Below, piece after piece: positions 11,989-23,813 of a DNA stretch of 55,507 bases. The notes below the pieces were generated by a model that was not told the origin of the DNA, ran no database searches, and saw nothing but the letters and a program-made list of their open reading frames with translations. The stretch lies in contig JAHBMJ010000830.1 of assembly GCA_018398765.1 (NCBI GenBank), forward strand, positions 64,001 to 119,507. Reading direction: 5' to 3'. The first letter of the stretch is position 1; every line of letters starts with the position of its first letter. Source of the stretch: Chromera velia (taxonomy: Eukaryota > Sar > Chromeraceae). The translations under genes were made by a program, and so were the position numbers.

Positions 11989-14575
11989 TACATACATACA
12001 TACATACACACACAGAAGACCGGAATTTCCGTGTTCTCTTTGCGCGGTGGTCCTGTTTATAGCACACTCCAGACAGTCCATCCATCAGTCGCACCTCTTC
12101 CCGGCAGGAAAAATTAAAGAAAGAAACGGTACAAGACCTGCATGGCTCCACAGGCCCATTTCTTCACTTTCTGCGTTAAATTCCCCCCCGGCAGTCTCCC
12201 ACCCCCTCTCTTCCCGCCCAGTACAGCTAGACATATAGAGAGACAGCCTCCCGCCTCCCTCCCCGCTCTCACTTGGCCGGCAACCCATTGAGTCTATGCA
12301 TCCATCAATTTTCATGCAAATTCTGTACGATGTCCAGAAAAAGAATTCTGTAAAAAAAGAAAATTTATGCACAAACCTGGCAGGGAACCCATGGAGTCTG
12401 TGCATCATGTAGCGGCAAAGGGAGTCGACGTTCTTCTGTCTGCAGGCAGGCAGCAGCGGGGGCGTGCACGACAGAGAAAGATCAACAGACGCATACGTAC
12501 ACTCTCCCTCTCTCACACACACAGAGACGAAGGCAGAAGTGCACGGACGCGGACGAAAACTAGAGAAAGATACACGTGAAATCAAAAGAAAGCAACGAAG
12601 AGCGAGGAGAAAAGGAGGGGGAAGGCAACCGCCCTTCCTCCAGCCCTACGTTTCCACCGATTGCTCGACAACTCATTCAATCAATCAATCACTGAATCCA
12701 ATCAGTCAGTCAGTCAGTCAGTCAGTCAACTCACGTCCTCACGTCATTTGCAGTTGTGTAGATCAGGGCAGCACCCACTGCAGGCAGGCAGGCAACCAGG
12801 CGGGCAGATAGAAGGGGAGAAAAGGGCGGGGGGGGTGACGGTAACGGACCGGATGCTGGGAGAAACCGAGGAAGGCAAGACAGTGGGGAGGGGGGAATCG
12901 ACTGATGAAATGTTGTGGGTCGAAAGAGATCTGTCTGAGATGAAACTTCCTTTTTCGCCTCCCTCAAAAAGGAAGGGGAATATGAAGAAGCAGACGCTCT
13001 TCGACACGCATGGATGGCATAAACCACAGGAAGCAAAATGTAAGAGTGCACCATCAATAGCCTCTCAAAACGTCGGGTCAAAAGGATACACACAGAATGA
13101 AGAACGACAGCGAAAGACAGGGAGACAGACGGAGACACATAAAAAATGAACACATTAACGTCTACCCCCTTCCCTCCCTCCCCCCCTCCCTCACTCACAC
13201 TGAAGGCAGAACGCCCGCAGATGAGCGAGGACCACATCGTTGTGACCCTGAAGGCATAAAGGAAGGAGGGAAGGAAGGAGGGGAGAGGAACAATACAAAC
13301 ACGCACATAGAGAAAGAGGGACAAAGACAAAGACAAAGACAGAGCACTGATTTCTTCCTTTCGGAAGAGAAAATTACGCACAGGATCAAACGCGGTCGGG
13401 CAGACAGAAAAGAAGACAGATCAAGGCAGGAAGAAAGAAACAAAAACGTCACCACAAGAACAGACAGAGCTCCCGAGTGCCCTCCTTCCCCACAGCATCA
13501 TTGACCAGCCCCCCCAACTTCCCATCCCCCCACCCACCTGTGTCTGACGCGAGTCGAGAGCCGTGTGCGTGTCCGCCTTGCACACACAGACGATAATGGG
13601 GACTCCCAGGTTCAACTTCAGCACGTTGTCGTCCAACTGGGTGGCCTGCTCGAAGTTTTGGGTGCCCGCTCTGCTCGCAGCACAATTCGTCCGTTTGGAT
13701 GATCATCAATCCACACCCTCATCTATATAATGTATCATCTATGAATCACTCACGCAAGCGAGCAATACGAGAGAGAGGTTGATATCCGTTGGGCCACACA
13801 AATTTAGAGAGATGCTGCTGGTTCCCAATTGCACCGAAACAAAGCACAGAAAAGAAAACGTGCATCAACAACGTTGGCGGATCAAAATCCTCACAGGCTG
13901 CTGGCTTCATTCCGATCTAAACAGGAGGGGACAGAAGAAAGGAAGCCGCTGAGCTTTTAAGATCTACCTCCTTTTGCCTCTTTTTCCCTTCCTGATACAT
14001 ACTGGGTGGATCCAATGACATGCATGAAGTGTAAGAATAGGGAAGATAGGAATGAAAGAAGCTAGAGGCGAGGACTGACGGAATAAGTTATCGACCGACG
14101 GGAGGGAGGGGATGTTCCGTCAGTTCAATCCATTTCATGTTTTTCTCTTTCTCTCGACTAACCTTCTGTTCATCTTCCCGCCTTCGTTCTCGTTCTGCTC
14201 GGCCTGGCATGTCTCCTCATAGTTGGCAACGTACATTCGCACTGCAGGCACGCAAGAGAGGAATAGGGCAGAGAAGTCATGCAATTAATCCATGCCAAAC
14301 AGCGAGGACCAACGCACAGAGAATTGATTAAAAAGAAATGGAGACAAGCGGAGAGGCAAAGACAAAAGCAAGGAGGTCTCTCAACAGCGTCCGCAGATCG
14401 ACTCCACAAACTGTGTCCTTGTATTAATTGTATTAGTATGCTCTCTCGATCATCTCACTACACCACACCACACTGGGGAGCCGGAGAGGAGAACGAATTC
14501 CCTCAAGAGAGCCCAGACAGCAGACAGACAGACACGCGGAATCTCGACGGGGTTCGAGATGGCGGCCCCCTCCCG

Positions 14576-14608
<33 letters not shown>

Positions 14609-16410
14609 AACAGAGAGAGAAACAGAGAGAGCTTTGAAGAGGAGAAATTTCCCTTGCCAAATGCCAGCGCGCAGACTGACTGACGTTTCTTCTTCAGTTC
14701 GTCCTGGCTGTCGAGTGGCAGCTGGTTGTAGAGGGGGGAGATGACCTCCGACGCCAGATCCCTCCACAGAGAGACATCGTCCATGATCGTCCACGGCCGT
14801 TTCAGATCCACACAAATCATCACACCCAGGTTACCCAGCATGTCGGCCTTCAGACGACTCGCCAGCAGGGACCTGCTTGGACAGAAAGAAGGAAGGGCAT
14901 ATGCATACATACATGCAGGCACGCACATAAAATACAAATGCAGCTGAAGTTGCTGGGACGCGTTTATCGAGAAATGTCTTTCTTTCTCTCTTTGTGTGTT
15001 GCACTTTGCACTTTGCGACAGAACTGGAAGGGGAGAGGAGGGGAGGGGAGGAAAGGGAGCGCGCTCGACAGCGACAGCCTCCCTCCCTCTCTCCTTCTCT
15101 GCCCGTCTCCCTAACTAGTTGACTGACTTGTGTTCAGGGTCCTCCAAAATCCAGAGGTTTGTTTTGCCGATGGACTCTGCAGGCGCTCAGCAAAAAGACA
15201 CAGTCAATCAGCCAGTCAGATAGACAGATACTCACGAAGAAGAGGAGGATCGTTGGAAGGAAGAAGGCAAGAATGTTGGTGCAAGCATTTCACTCCTCTT
15301 TGTCTTTTTCTCTTCCACAAGAACAACCGACAGAAGGAGGGAAGCATCAAATGAGGCCGGGACGGGCCGAGGGAAGAACGGGGGGCAGACAGACGGGATC
15401 AATCAGGGGACTTCAGGCAGGCAGGCAGGCACAAAGGACGGGAAGGAAGGAAGGAAGGAAGGAGCACAAGTCCAGGGGAAGGGAAGGGGTCCATGCTGGA
15501 AAGGCACTGGGCAAGAACAGAAGGACACAAAGAGAAGCGATTTTCTTTCCCCTTTCCCTTCTCACACACATGCAGAGACGAGCAGATACAGGCCGAGGCA
15601 CACTAGACAGACAAACAGACAGACAAACCTACCTGTCGTTTCCCCCTCCTCCAGATTCCTCACGTTCAAGTAAGCGTAGTCCAGAGTGCTCACACCCAGG
15701 TTGCCCTGCAAATGGGAGGAGAAACGGTTATTCTGCGCAGAAGTACTGCATGGTTGTGTGTGTATTTCTCGTCACGTTTCAAACCTTCGAAGCAGGAAGA
15801 GGAGAGTCTGCTACGCTGTACAGACCGTCCGATACTCGCAACAAAAAGGAAGGACAGAACATTGTGCGCATGCCTGTTTCACAGTTCCATGACACACGTA
15901 AATGTAATTAGAGAAGTCCCTGGGTGAGAGTTAAAAGCAGAGAAAGGACTGATATATACTATACACATCCTGACGAGAGGGAGCGAGGAGATGACTCCTC
16001 TTCTTGGGTCAGGGAGACGGAGGGGTTCCTCTGGACTGACGCGAATTCTTTTCGTTCTTTCTTTCTTTCTTTCTTTCTCTCTTCTCCTGCTCTTCTGTTT
16101 GTTTGCTGACTTCATACATGTCGTCAGTGGACATTCCAGATTCCCTTTCCAGCGCCCGGATCAGGTGCTTCTTTCCAACGCCGCTGCGGCCTGCAGACAG
16201 ACAGACAGAGCCTCGAAGGACGTCAACAGACAGTCATGAAGACACCTTTCACAGGGGTCACCAGAGAGACAAGAAGAACTGACCGAGGACGAGAAGTGTG
16301 GAGGAATCCTGCTTGGAAGCCCATGACGCCTCTGATAGAATTTGTTGCCAGATGCTGGGCTTATCTTTTTGCGCAACCTGAGGCGCGGTTGTGCTCATCC
16401 GCCTGGCCAT
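8049..16410 (-). CDS. DLIC: Cytoplasmic dynein light intermediate chain, 18 exons
   Basis: Links the dynein-1/dynein-2 motor to cargo adaptors. Exons in order: 16410-16284, 16190-16111, 15705-15633, 15176-15128, 14872-14685, 14241-14163, 13670-13538, 13247-13199, 12777-12735, 12439-12377, 11944-11873, 11632-11596, 11192-11148, 10379-10314, 9356-9305, 8876-8805, 8529-8417, 8144-8049. The sum is 1437 nt, giving 478 residues (human DLIC1 and DLIC2: about 523 and 492), and every junction keeps frame. Landmarks are SIWQQILSEAS near the N-terminus, P-loop GRSGVGKK (43-50), TNLWILEDPEHK, ICVDLKRPW (137 = Trp), VPIIVCVCKAD (223-232), GAALIYTTAND, MMHRLHGFP and RPPSKMK. The adaptor-binding helix LANFFQTLLAK spans 399-409. 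The P-loop has Lys where Ser/Thr is usual, so nucleotide handling may be altered. Introns contain long GACA, GAAA and CA/GA arrays. Start ATG is at 16408-16410. Confidence 0.9.
8345..8394. repeat. (CA)n(GA)n compound microsatellite
   Basis: Lies in the last intron of the DLIC gene, just downstream of the exon 17 donor (minus strand). A second CA array at about 8150-8187 abuts the exon 18 acceptor and acts as its pyrimidine tract on the minus strand. Confidence 0.9.
10081..10152. repeat. 36-bp perfect tandem duplication
   Basis: Two adjacent identical 36-bp units (10081-10116 and 10117-10152), each holding TTTTGTTTTACGCAG, inside an intron of the DLIC gene. The identity points to a recent duplication or an assembly artefact. 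Confidence 0.85.
10629..10928. repeat. CT / TG / GTCT compound microsatellite, about 300 bp
   Basis: Blocks of (CT)n, (GT)n and (CTGT)n with two TCCCCCCCC interruptions, arranged as near-duplicate halves (10629-10730 and 10770-10928). It is intronic in the DLIC gene. Long frames here are artefacts. Confidence 0.95.
11072..11147. repeat. (GACA)n array abutting DLIC exon 13
   Basis: GACAGGCA/GACA repeats start exactly at the exon 13 donor (minus strand GTCTGCC at 11147). The splice donor of this exon is therefore the first unit of the TGTC-type microsatellite. Confidence 0.85.
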
Positions 16411-17125
16411 TTTGCTTGCTGCTTCTCCTCCGCGAATTGCAATAGAAAATTTCTCCCACCTCGCTCGTCACACTCTTTGGACCAGATCGAAGCCAGAGCC
16501 TTGTCCCCCAGTCAGCAGGGAGCGCTGTCAAACCCTCTGTGCTTGCAGCGAGGCTTCTTGTTAAGCACTGGATATGCAAGTGACAGAAGAGCCGACTGAA
16601 AGCAAGGTCTTCCACGACGAATGCAAACCAACGAGTTGGTTCTTAGCGGTCAGCAGCGCACGAGTAGTCACGACCTCCAAGAGCCAGATGGACTGCACAT
16701 TTAGTGCTCCCTCTGCTTCGCCTGCGTCTTCGAACAGCGCCTATATAGCTTGGAAACAATGATCTCGGATTCAACAGCAACACTCAATCTGCATGTACGT
16801 ATCGATTGCAATTTTCATGAACCCCGCGGGCGCGGCGGCGCGGGCCGGCCCGGCGCCGCCGCGCCCCTCGATCGCGATATCGATCGATGATCGGCCGGGT
16901 CGACCGTCCGCCTAGCAGCCATGTTTCCACTTTCCTTCAGCCTTCTGTGCACATGTGGAGAAGGTTTTCAGGACACTGGCCCCGTAGACTCTTTGTGTGA
17001 TGGTATAGTGAACCCAGCAGGCTATATCTGAAGTTTTGAAGATCTGCCCGGTGCGTCTCTGTGCGTTTGTTTTGCCGTCTCCGTTGAGTTTGGTCACCTT
17101 GAAGGCATTGATTTGCAAATCAAGG
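16411..17125. promoter_or_regulatory. Divergent intergenic region between DLIC (-) and L-domain gene (+)
   Basis: A 715-bp gap with both start codons facing outward. It contains the GC-rich palindrome at 16828-16866 and, next to it, a GATC-rich palindromic patch (about 16868-16893). A bidirectional promoter role is inferred from position. Confidence 0.35.
16828..16866. repeat. Perfect GC-only hairpin
   Basis: Arms GGGCGCGGCGGCGC (16828-16841) and GCGCCGCCGCGCCC (16853-16866) are exact reverse complements, around an 11-nt loop that itself contains GGGCCGGCCC. It lies between two divergent genes and its composition is unlike the surroundings. Confidence 0.85.
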
Positions 17126-19522
17126 ATGATGCACAAAGTATTCACACTCCTCCTTCTGGCCTCCGTTGCTGCCACAACAGCACACAGTCCGAGTAACTTC
17201 CTGAGAAGAGCACAGGAAGAGGTCGAGGAAGTCCCTACAAACACAACTGGAAACGGACACGAGGTCGAGGAAATCCCTGCAAACACAACTGGAAACGGAC
17301 TCGAGGTCGAGGAAGTCCCTGCAAACACAACTGGAAACGGACTCGAGGTCGAGGAAGTCCCTGCAAACACAACTGGAAACGGAACTCGAAATGTACGTAA
17401 GCATCCCTTTCAACCTATGCTCTCTCTGCCTTTCCTGCGTTCTCTCTTCTTTTTACGGGCAGCTTCTCGAGACTCTACTTAAAGCTGCGTCATTCCACTG
17501 CGCCTTTCCCTTTCACTCTTCCTCTGCGCTTCGGTCCCCCAAGCCGCACTTTAGCCTAGAACCTCTCCTCACTGAATCCCGTTCTATGTATGCGTGTCCG
17601 TCCTCAGGCGCTCCCCCTCCCGGTCGCAGACGAACCAGAAGGTCCCGACACCGTCCTCAACGCCACAGTGGTGCGGTGCGACCTCTCCGTCCTCTCTGGA
17701 AAGAAACGACTGACAGGGGACCTGGTCCTGGACCAGACGTGTACCTCTGCCCCTGCGGATATGGGGGTCCACGTGAGCGCTCTGGAGATCATAGAGGGTT
17801 CACTCATCCTCAATGATACTGTCTGGCCTTCGCAGACTAGCGTTTCCTTCCCGAGGCTGAGAGAGGTGAACGGAGAGAAGGTTGAGGTCTTCAACAACGA
17901 GGGCTTGGAGGTCATCTCAATGGAGGCGCTGGAGAGAGTAAATGGCAGCCTGCGGATCGGCAGAACGTTCAAGGGGAACCCCGATATGAAATCGGTTTCC
18001 CTGCCGGTGCTTGCCTCCATTGGTGGAGACTTTGTAATCGAATACAATGCAGCCTTGACACCCCTGTCGCTTCCCGCACTTACCTTCATTGGGGGAAGTT
18101 CGTCGCTGTTTTCCAACCATGCAATTACGAGTATTTCTCTGCCTTCACTGACTTCTGTGAATGGTGGGATGACATTTATGTCGAACCGGAGGCTGGAGAC
18201 CCTTTCCTTTGCATCCCTTTCGTCTGTGAAGGGATCAATTAACATCGGTCTGTCCTTTTTCGGCAACCGCGACCTCCAGTCCATCCAGATGCCCCAGTTG
18301 ACAGAAGTCGGAATGCGGTTTGGCGTGTGGAGCAATGGTGCTCTCAGGTCTCTGTCTGTGCCCGCTCTGGCTTCCATTGGGTCGCATTTCTCACTCTTCC
18401 AGAACAGTTTTCTTTCTTCTATGTCCCTACGTCTTTGTCTCTTCCGCTGCTGAATTCTACGGATGGTTATTTCACTGTGAGTCGAAACGGAATTCAAACT
18501 TTGTCTCTTCCTTCTCTCTCGTCTGTAAAGTTCTTCAGAGTTGGAGTTATTTACGAAGGGGCAGAGGGCACGGCGTTTTCATCCGGTCCCAATTTCGCAC
18601 TGAGTCGATTCAGATACCTCAGCTGACTCAGGTCGCTGAACATTTTACTGTCAAGAACAACAGGCGATTGTCCGAAATGGTCCTCGACAGCAGCAGCTGC
18701 CCGTCTGCCTCCCAAATCTCTGTAGGGGGTCAAGTCGACGTGCAGGGTATCTATCGGGTTGCATGCATAGGGCTCCTATCAACTCGCTGGAGGGACTGCG
18801 GGCCCTTGCGTGCGGGGATCCCCCAACCACTACCACCAGCACCACCACTCTCCCAGCAGAGGGAGACGGAGATGCAGACTCTGAATCCGAACGAGGTGCT
18901 TCAAAGAATGGTCGCAATACTGTCATGTTCGCGTTGATAATAGTCGGCGTTGTTTTGGTTGCAACCTTCCTGGCTGTTTTCATCATGGTCAGTCGATCGA
19001 TGTCTATCTGTCCTTCTATCAGTCTCTCCATTCCTCTTCCTGGCTTGCCGCTAATTTGATTCGCCTTCTCACACCAACCGTATGATTCAAGGAAAGTTTT
19101 TTTCCATTCCTCATTGTCTGTCTGTCTGAAAATAGGGCTTTGAATTTGCTTCCGTTCCCAGATCTATCCCCTCCCTCTTGTCTGCGTTCTGCTCTGAATG
19201 CATCAACGGGACAGTGAATTGTGCAAGGAGCGTTCCTCTGTGAGAGTCGACATGTAGGAATCCGCTGAGAGGAAAAATCTGTACGGTAGCTGCAGTGCAT
19301 GACAACCGTTTCACAAATTTTCTCTGATGTCTGCTCGTTTCTCCCCACCGAGAGAGAGCGTACCTGCAGATGCGCCAACGCCGTCTCAAGCTTGCCGCCG
19401 CGAAGGAGACAAAGAAGAGTGCGCCTTCACCAACCCACGTGCCTCCACAGGCAGCGGAAGAGGTTTCTGAGACTCTTCCGCCCTCACCCCAGGCAGAGGG
19501 CACGAAAGCGGGGGGGGCATGA
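17126..19522 (+). CDS. Secreted/type I membrane glycoprotein with L-domain-like repeats, frame-disrupted
   Basis: Exons: 17126-17392, 17608-18987, 19370-19522. Exon 1 gives a signal peptide (MMHKVFTLLLLASVA) and four 14-residue repeats, each with an NTT glycosylation site. Exon 2 holds about ten 22-25-residue units with the pattern SLSLPSLTSVNG, resembling receptor L-domain/ECM33-type right-handed solenoids. A Thr-rich stalk and one membrane segment (MFALIIVGVVLVATFLAVF) follow, and exon 3 encodes a basic 50-residue tail (MRQRRLKLAAAKETKK). Three frame breaks interrupt exon 2: about 14 extra nt near 18412-18430, a missing base near 18595 (CTGAG where CTGGAG restores the unit), and one near 18740. 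Neighbouring genes keep frame over 36 exons, so this looks like a decaying copy rather than poor sequence. A cell-surface role is inferred. Confidence 0.65.
17219..17386 (+). repeat. Four in-frame 42-bp tandem repeats
   Basis: Units at 17219, 17261, 17303 and 17345 each encode EVEEVPANTTGNG plus one residue. Later units are nearly identical, indicating recent expansion. They lie just before the exon 1 donor. Confidence 0.95.
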
Positions 19523-19877
19523 CACCGATCCCCGCATGCAGAAGCAGATCGCCGTCATGGCAGGGGGCGGTGCAGAATGAATGAATGAGAGCGTCGCGTT
19601 CGCTCGCTGGCTGCGGAGACCCTAAAGCACTGCCTGCCGGTTTTTGCTTGTTTTCTTGTCAATCCTTCTCTTTTATTTCTTAGTGCGCGCTTGAACTGCT
19701 GCATGTTTTTTGTCCGTCTGCATGAAGTTTTTCTTTTTTCTTTCCCGGTCTACATCTACAAGCGTTCACGCGTATGCGTGAAGGAAGGAGGCTGATGCCC
19801 CAGCGCACGTGCTGTTCTTTTGTCTTTTTACATTTGTCTGCTTCCTTCTTCCTGTCTTCCCCTTCTTTCGGTCTGTA

Positions 19878-19968
19878 TGCCTTTCTTTTCTTTTCCTTCC
19901 TTTCTTTCTTTCTTTCTTTTCTTTCTTTCTTTCTTTCTTTCTTTCTTTCACTCTTTCTTGCTTGCTCG

Positions 19969-19999
<31 letters not shown>

Positions 20000-20060
20000 T
20001 CCTTCCTTTCTTTCTTTCTTTCTTTCTTTTTTTCTTTCGTTCGTTCGTTCGATCGATCGC
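19878..20060. repeat. (TTTC)n microsatellite
   Basis: Long pyrimidine array, TTTC with TTCG at its right end. Frames across it give Phe/Leu/Ser-rich or Lys/Glu/Arg-rich peptides with no coding value. Confidence 0.95.
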
Positions 20061-21277
20061 TCCCTCTTTTTCTTTCTTCCGGTCTTTCTCATTGTTTCTC
20101 TTTTTCTCTCTCTCTATCCCTGTCTCTCTCCCTCTCTCCCTCTCTTTTTGTATGGTTATGCGTCTGAGGTCACCTTCTAGGGTGAAGACAGAGAAAGGGT
20201 CTGTGATGCTTTGCAATTCGCAACTGAGTTCCAGCAGTCAGTGCAGGGGACCCCCTCACTCGTAGTGAAGTAAAGGAAGGAGCCTGGAGGCCCTGTTGAG
20301 CGTCTCCCTCCCTCCCTCCCTGGGTATCTATCTGTATTTATTTGTTTCTTTGTACTATCTGTCTGTGTTCATGCAAGGCTCTGTTTGTGCTTTTCTGGTG
20401 GTTTCTTCGAGCTGTGGTTTCTACAGCTTATTTTGTGACAGGAGCGACCTACAAACTCTTGCAAGAGACAACCATGCACTCGATCTGCATTTTGTCTGTT
20501 TGTTTGTCTATGGGCCAGTTGATCTAGTTCTCCCTGCTCTGCTCGTGCTCGTGCGAGAGAGAGCACATGCACAATTGTGGCGTCGGTCGGACCTTTTTGC
20601 TCTTTTCCACAGGTGCGCAGTTGAAACGACTGAGTTGGGGATGAGGTGGGCGGACGTGATTGGCTCGTTTGATCATGATCGAAGGGAAGGTCGGATAGGT
20701 AGAGGAGAGAGAACGTTTGGATCGAATGGATATGATTGGGAGAATGCATGTCAGAAGGCTGAATCGGAAATGTACTCCCATGCAAAGGAAATGGAACAGA
20801 AGGCTGGGAATTGGTGTGAGTGAAGGAACAAAATTCTGTTTCTCCTTTCAAGATGGAAAAGCAGAGACGAAACGAACGAACCCATCCTTGATTTCATGAC
20901 AGCTCGCCTGACAGTATATGTGTATCTCTCCATCTTTTCTGCCAAAACAAAAATCGGCCTCGCATTTCCCAGCAAGGCGAATACTTTTGTCGTCATCCGT
21001 TCATGTCCTTTTTCTAGTCCTTTTTGTGTCGCTGTACGTTATCTCTTCCATAAATGTTAGCATGAATTGCACAGAATGAATTCAGACATGAAGACACTCC
21101 TTCTGTTGCCAGCCTGCTTCCTAGCCTGCGGCCTTGCACGGTTCTTCGATCCCTCTGATGACCGGCATTGGCCGTGGGATTCGGGGTGCATGGGAGTATC
21201 AATCACTCGCAATCAGACTCATAGTTAAATTTAAAGGATCGACCCGGCCCTCCGCTCGAAGCAACATTACCTTAGTA

Positions 21278-21337
21278 GAACATTACTTCAATAGAATTGT
21301 TTGTATTGAACATTACTTCAATAGAATTGTTTGTATT
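21278..21337. repeat. 30-bp perfect tandem duplication
   Basis: Two identical 30-bp units, GAACATTACTTCAATAGAAT onward, at 21278-21307 and 21308-21337. Confidence 0.85.
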
Positions 21338-22442
21338 ATATGAATTGCACATGCATGTGACTAAAATTGACACTATCCTAGCGTAAAGCTACAAGCTCCT
21401 CTCCTAGCTCTTTGATTGCTTCCTTCTCTGGTGCTTCAGTGCAGGACTCAGTGCGCTACCGCTGTAGAAAGGGAAATCCCCGTAAAGCTACAGAGATTCA
21501 TGCCAGAGATAACGGCGGCGATGGCTTCATAGTGCCCTGACGACAGCCTAGACGACAGCCGCTTTCCCGGGCCGCGTGAACTTTGACTTTCCGGGGCCGC
21601 ATGTTGTGCAACAGCCTTTGAGATCGAAGCGCGGTCTCAAATCGTCGATTAATTGTACGTATGCATTCATGTGGATCTGATCATGCTTCCCCTTTCTGAT
21701 TGAAAGCTTGCATCACGGTTCAATGAGTGACCTCCCGGTTTCTCACTCACTTCTTCTGACACTCGACCTTGCTCTATGTATTCCTTCAAACGTCTCACCT
21801 CAGATCAGTCTAGGTGTTACGATGATACGGACGTGAATGTCTCCGACATCCTGACCAAAGCCCGTGACATTAGATTGCTTTCTCGGCTCCTCTCTTTATC
21901 CGCGGATGCTCCTGAGCTCTTTAGATTGGCTGAATGTTCTCGTCTGCCCCCTCTTTCTCTCACTCCTTAATTATTCTTTGCCTACGTGCTACCGCTGTAA
22001 AGAAAAGAACCCCCGTAAAGCTTCAGAGCGCTTCAGAGGTAAAGCGTGCAGGCTGTGACATACGGTGCAGCGTGAGAGAACTGCGTACGTCATTATTTCA
22101 GTACCCCGCCTGTGTGCGTGGGATTTTTGCTTTATGAGGCATGCAATGAATCGTTTTCTGGGGCCATCAGTCTGCCCCTCGATTGATCACCGTGGTCCAT
22201 TCGATATGATCTCTTCACTGTCCAAGCAACTGAAGCGTGGTTTGCTTTGGACACTATCAATTCTAATAATTCGAGTGGATCCGATTGCGTGGTTTGAAAT
22301 AGATAGAAAGTCTGCTCTTTGTCTTCATGTCTAGAATTCATCTTGATTGATCGATCGATTTCTTGGATGCTTTGAAGATCTTTGTGTTCTTGTGGGCATC
22401 TCCCAGATTGACATTCTTCATTTCTGTTCGTAAGTCGAACTG

Positions 22443-22951
22443 TGACGTATGTGCCAGTCGTGGTGCGAGCGTCAGTGAGCACCCCGCCTTTGCGTATCGA
22501 TTGTGATGGAACCAGCCCGCGTGTGTGTCGTTCTGGAGCCGCGATCGAAGTAAGCGCGCGCGCCATTATATATGATTTAACTACATGAATCAACAGTCGC
22601 CGCCTTTCAGAGAATCTGTCGCATGAGAGTCAGACTGACAGAAACAGAATGAACGAGAGAATAACAACAAACGCCTAGCATGGCAGACCTTCCGGGCATG
22701 TATGACATATATGCCAGTCATGGTGCGAGCGTTAGTGAGCATCCCGCCTTTGCGTATCGATTGTGATGGAACCAGCCCGCGTGTGTGTCGTTCCGGGGCG
22801 GCGATCGAAATAAGCGCACGCGCCATTACATGTGATTTAGCTACATGAATCAACAGTCGCCTTTCAGAGAATCTGTCGTATGAGAGTCAGACTGACAGAA
22901 ACAGAATGAACGAGGGAATAACAACAAACGCCTAGCGTGACAGACCTTCCG
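22443..22951. repeat. About 255-bp tandem duplication
   Basis: Copies at about 22443-22694 and 22703-22951 align at an offset of 260 falling to 257 and are roughly 90% identical. Both hold an equivalent minus-strand open frame (starting MIHVVKSYIMARAL and MIHVAKSHVMARAL). Most differences change the amino acid, so there is no sign of selection on a peptide. Confidence 0.85.
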
Positions 22952-23271
22952 TCTGACTAACTGTCTCTGTCTCGATGAGCTCTCGTCTGCTAACATATAG
23001 CTAGCCACTACGCTACACCAACTATGTTCAGTTGATTTCTCTCTTTCTTCTTCGAATAAGTTTGGGTGCTTCATCTAGATCATCCTAAACTTATCGCCTA
23101 GACAGTATCTAGGACAATATCTTACAATCGACTTCAGCTAAAGTTTCATGCACCTATAAATTTAAATTATTTAAGTTCGATTCACTCTAGCTTCTAGGAT
23201 GGTTTAATACTTAAATATGATGGCTAAACCTAGGGCTAAGGGCTAAACTTAGTTAAATTAGGTGCTGAGTA

Positions 23272-23813
23272 CACTGTGCTGTTAGAAGTAACTACCGGCC
23301 CTTCTCAAAAAGCTTTTAGTTACCATCAAATTGGTAACCAAAACTTGGTAACTAGGGGAGTTTGAGGAGATTACCACTACCGCGGTAATCTGGCTGTATC
23401 TGCCCACAAATATGTTACATCTAGTTGCATCGAGATCTAATATAAGAGAAACGCATCTTTAAAAACTGTGTACGACTCAGTACGAGTACAGTACGATGTA
23501 AAAAAGATTATTTTTAAACTTTTTTTGTCTAAGTTGTTTCTACAATATTAAGAACTTGACTTTAACTTACACATACTTACATATATTTCTATACATAAAA
23601 GAACTTTACCATAAATCTATCTTTGGTACTCGATTTACCCACTCATTTGTTTTACTTAAAAGAACGATTACCATTGTTTTGGTTACCGAAACAACGGTAA
23701 TCAATGTGACTCTGCAGGATTACTGTAACCATGAAAATGGTTACCGAGCGCCGGCCTAACGGCCGCCTCGCCGGTAACCAAACTAAGTTGGTTACTCCTA
23801 ACAGCACAGTATA
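23272..23813. mobile_element. MITE-like element with ACTGTGCTGTTAG inverted ends
   Basis: The left end reads ACTGTGCTGTTAGAAGTAAC. The right end, reverse-complemented, reads ACTGTGCTGTTAGGAGTAAC. A 10-bp direct repeat GTGCTGAGTA flanks it (23262-23271 and 23814-23823), consistent with a target-site duplication. The interior is AT-rich and studded with GGTAACC and GGTTACC motifs and short palindromes. There is no coding capacity. Confidence 0.7.

Noticed and set aside
18411-18430. A 14-nt mini-intron in the L-domain gene
   Set aside because: The segment lacks GT and AG ends and is far shorter than any other intron here; an indel is simpler.
19774-20216. Lys/Glu- or Phe/Leu-rich frames
   Set aside because: Direct translation of a (TTTC)n array.
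20296-20851. Overlapping frames of 160-175 residues on both strands
   Set aside because: No motif, no homologous feel, and no splice-consistent extension; treated as chance.
22443-22951. Possible CRISPR-like or two-gene array
   Set aside because: Only two degenerate copies of about 255 bp, no spacers, and no selection visible on the shared frame.
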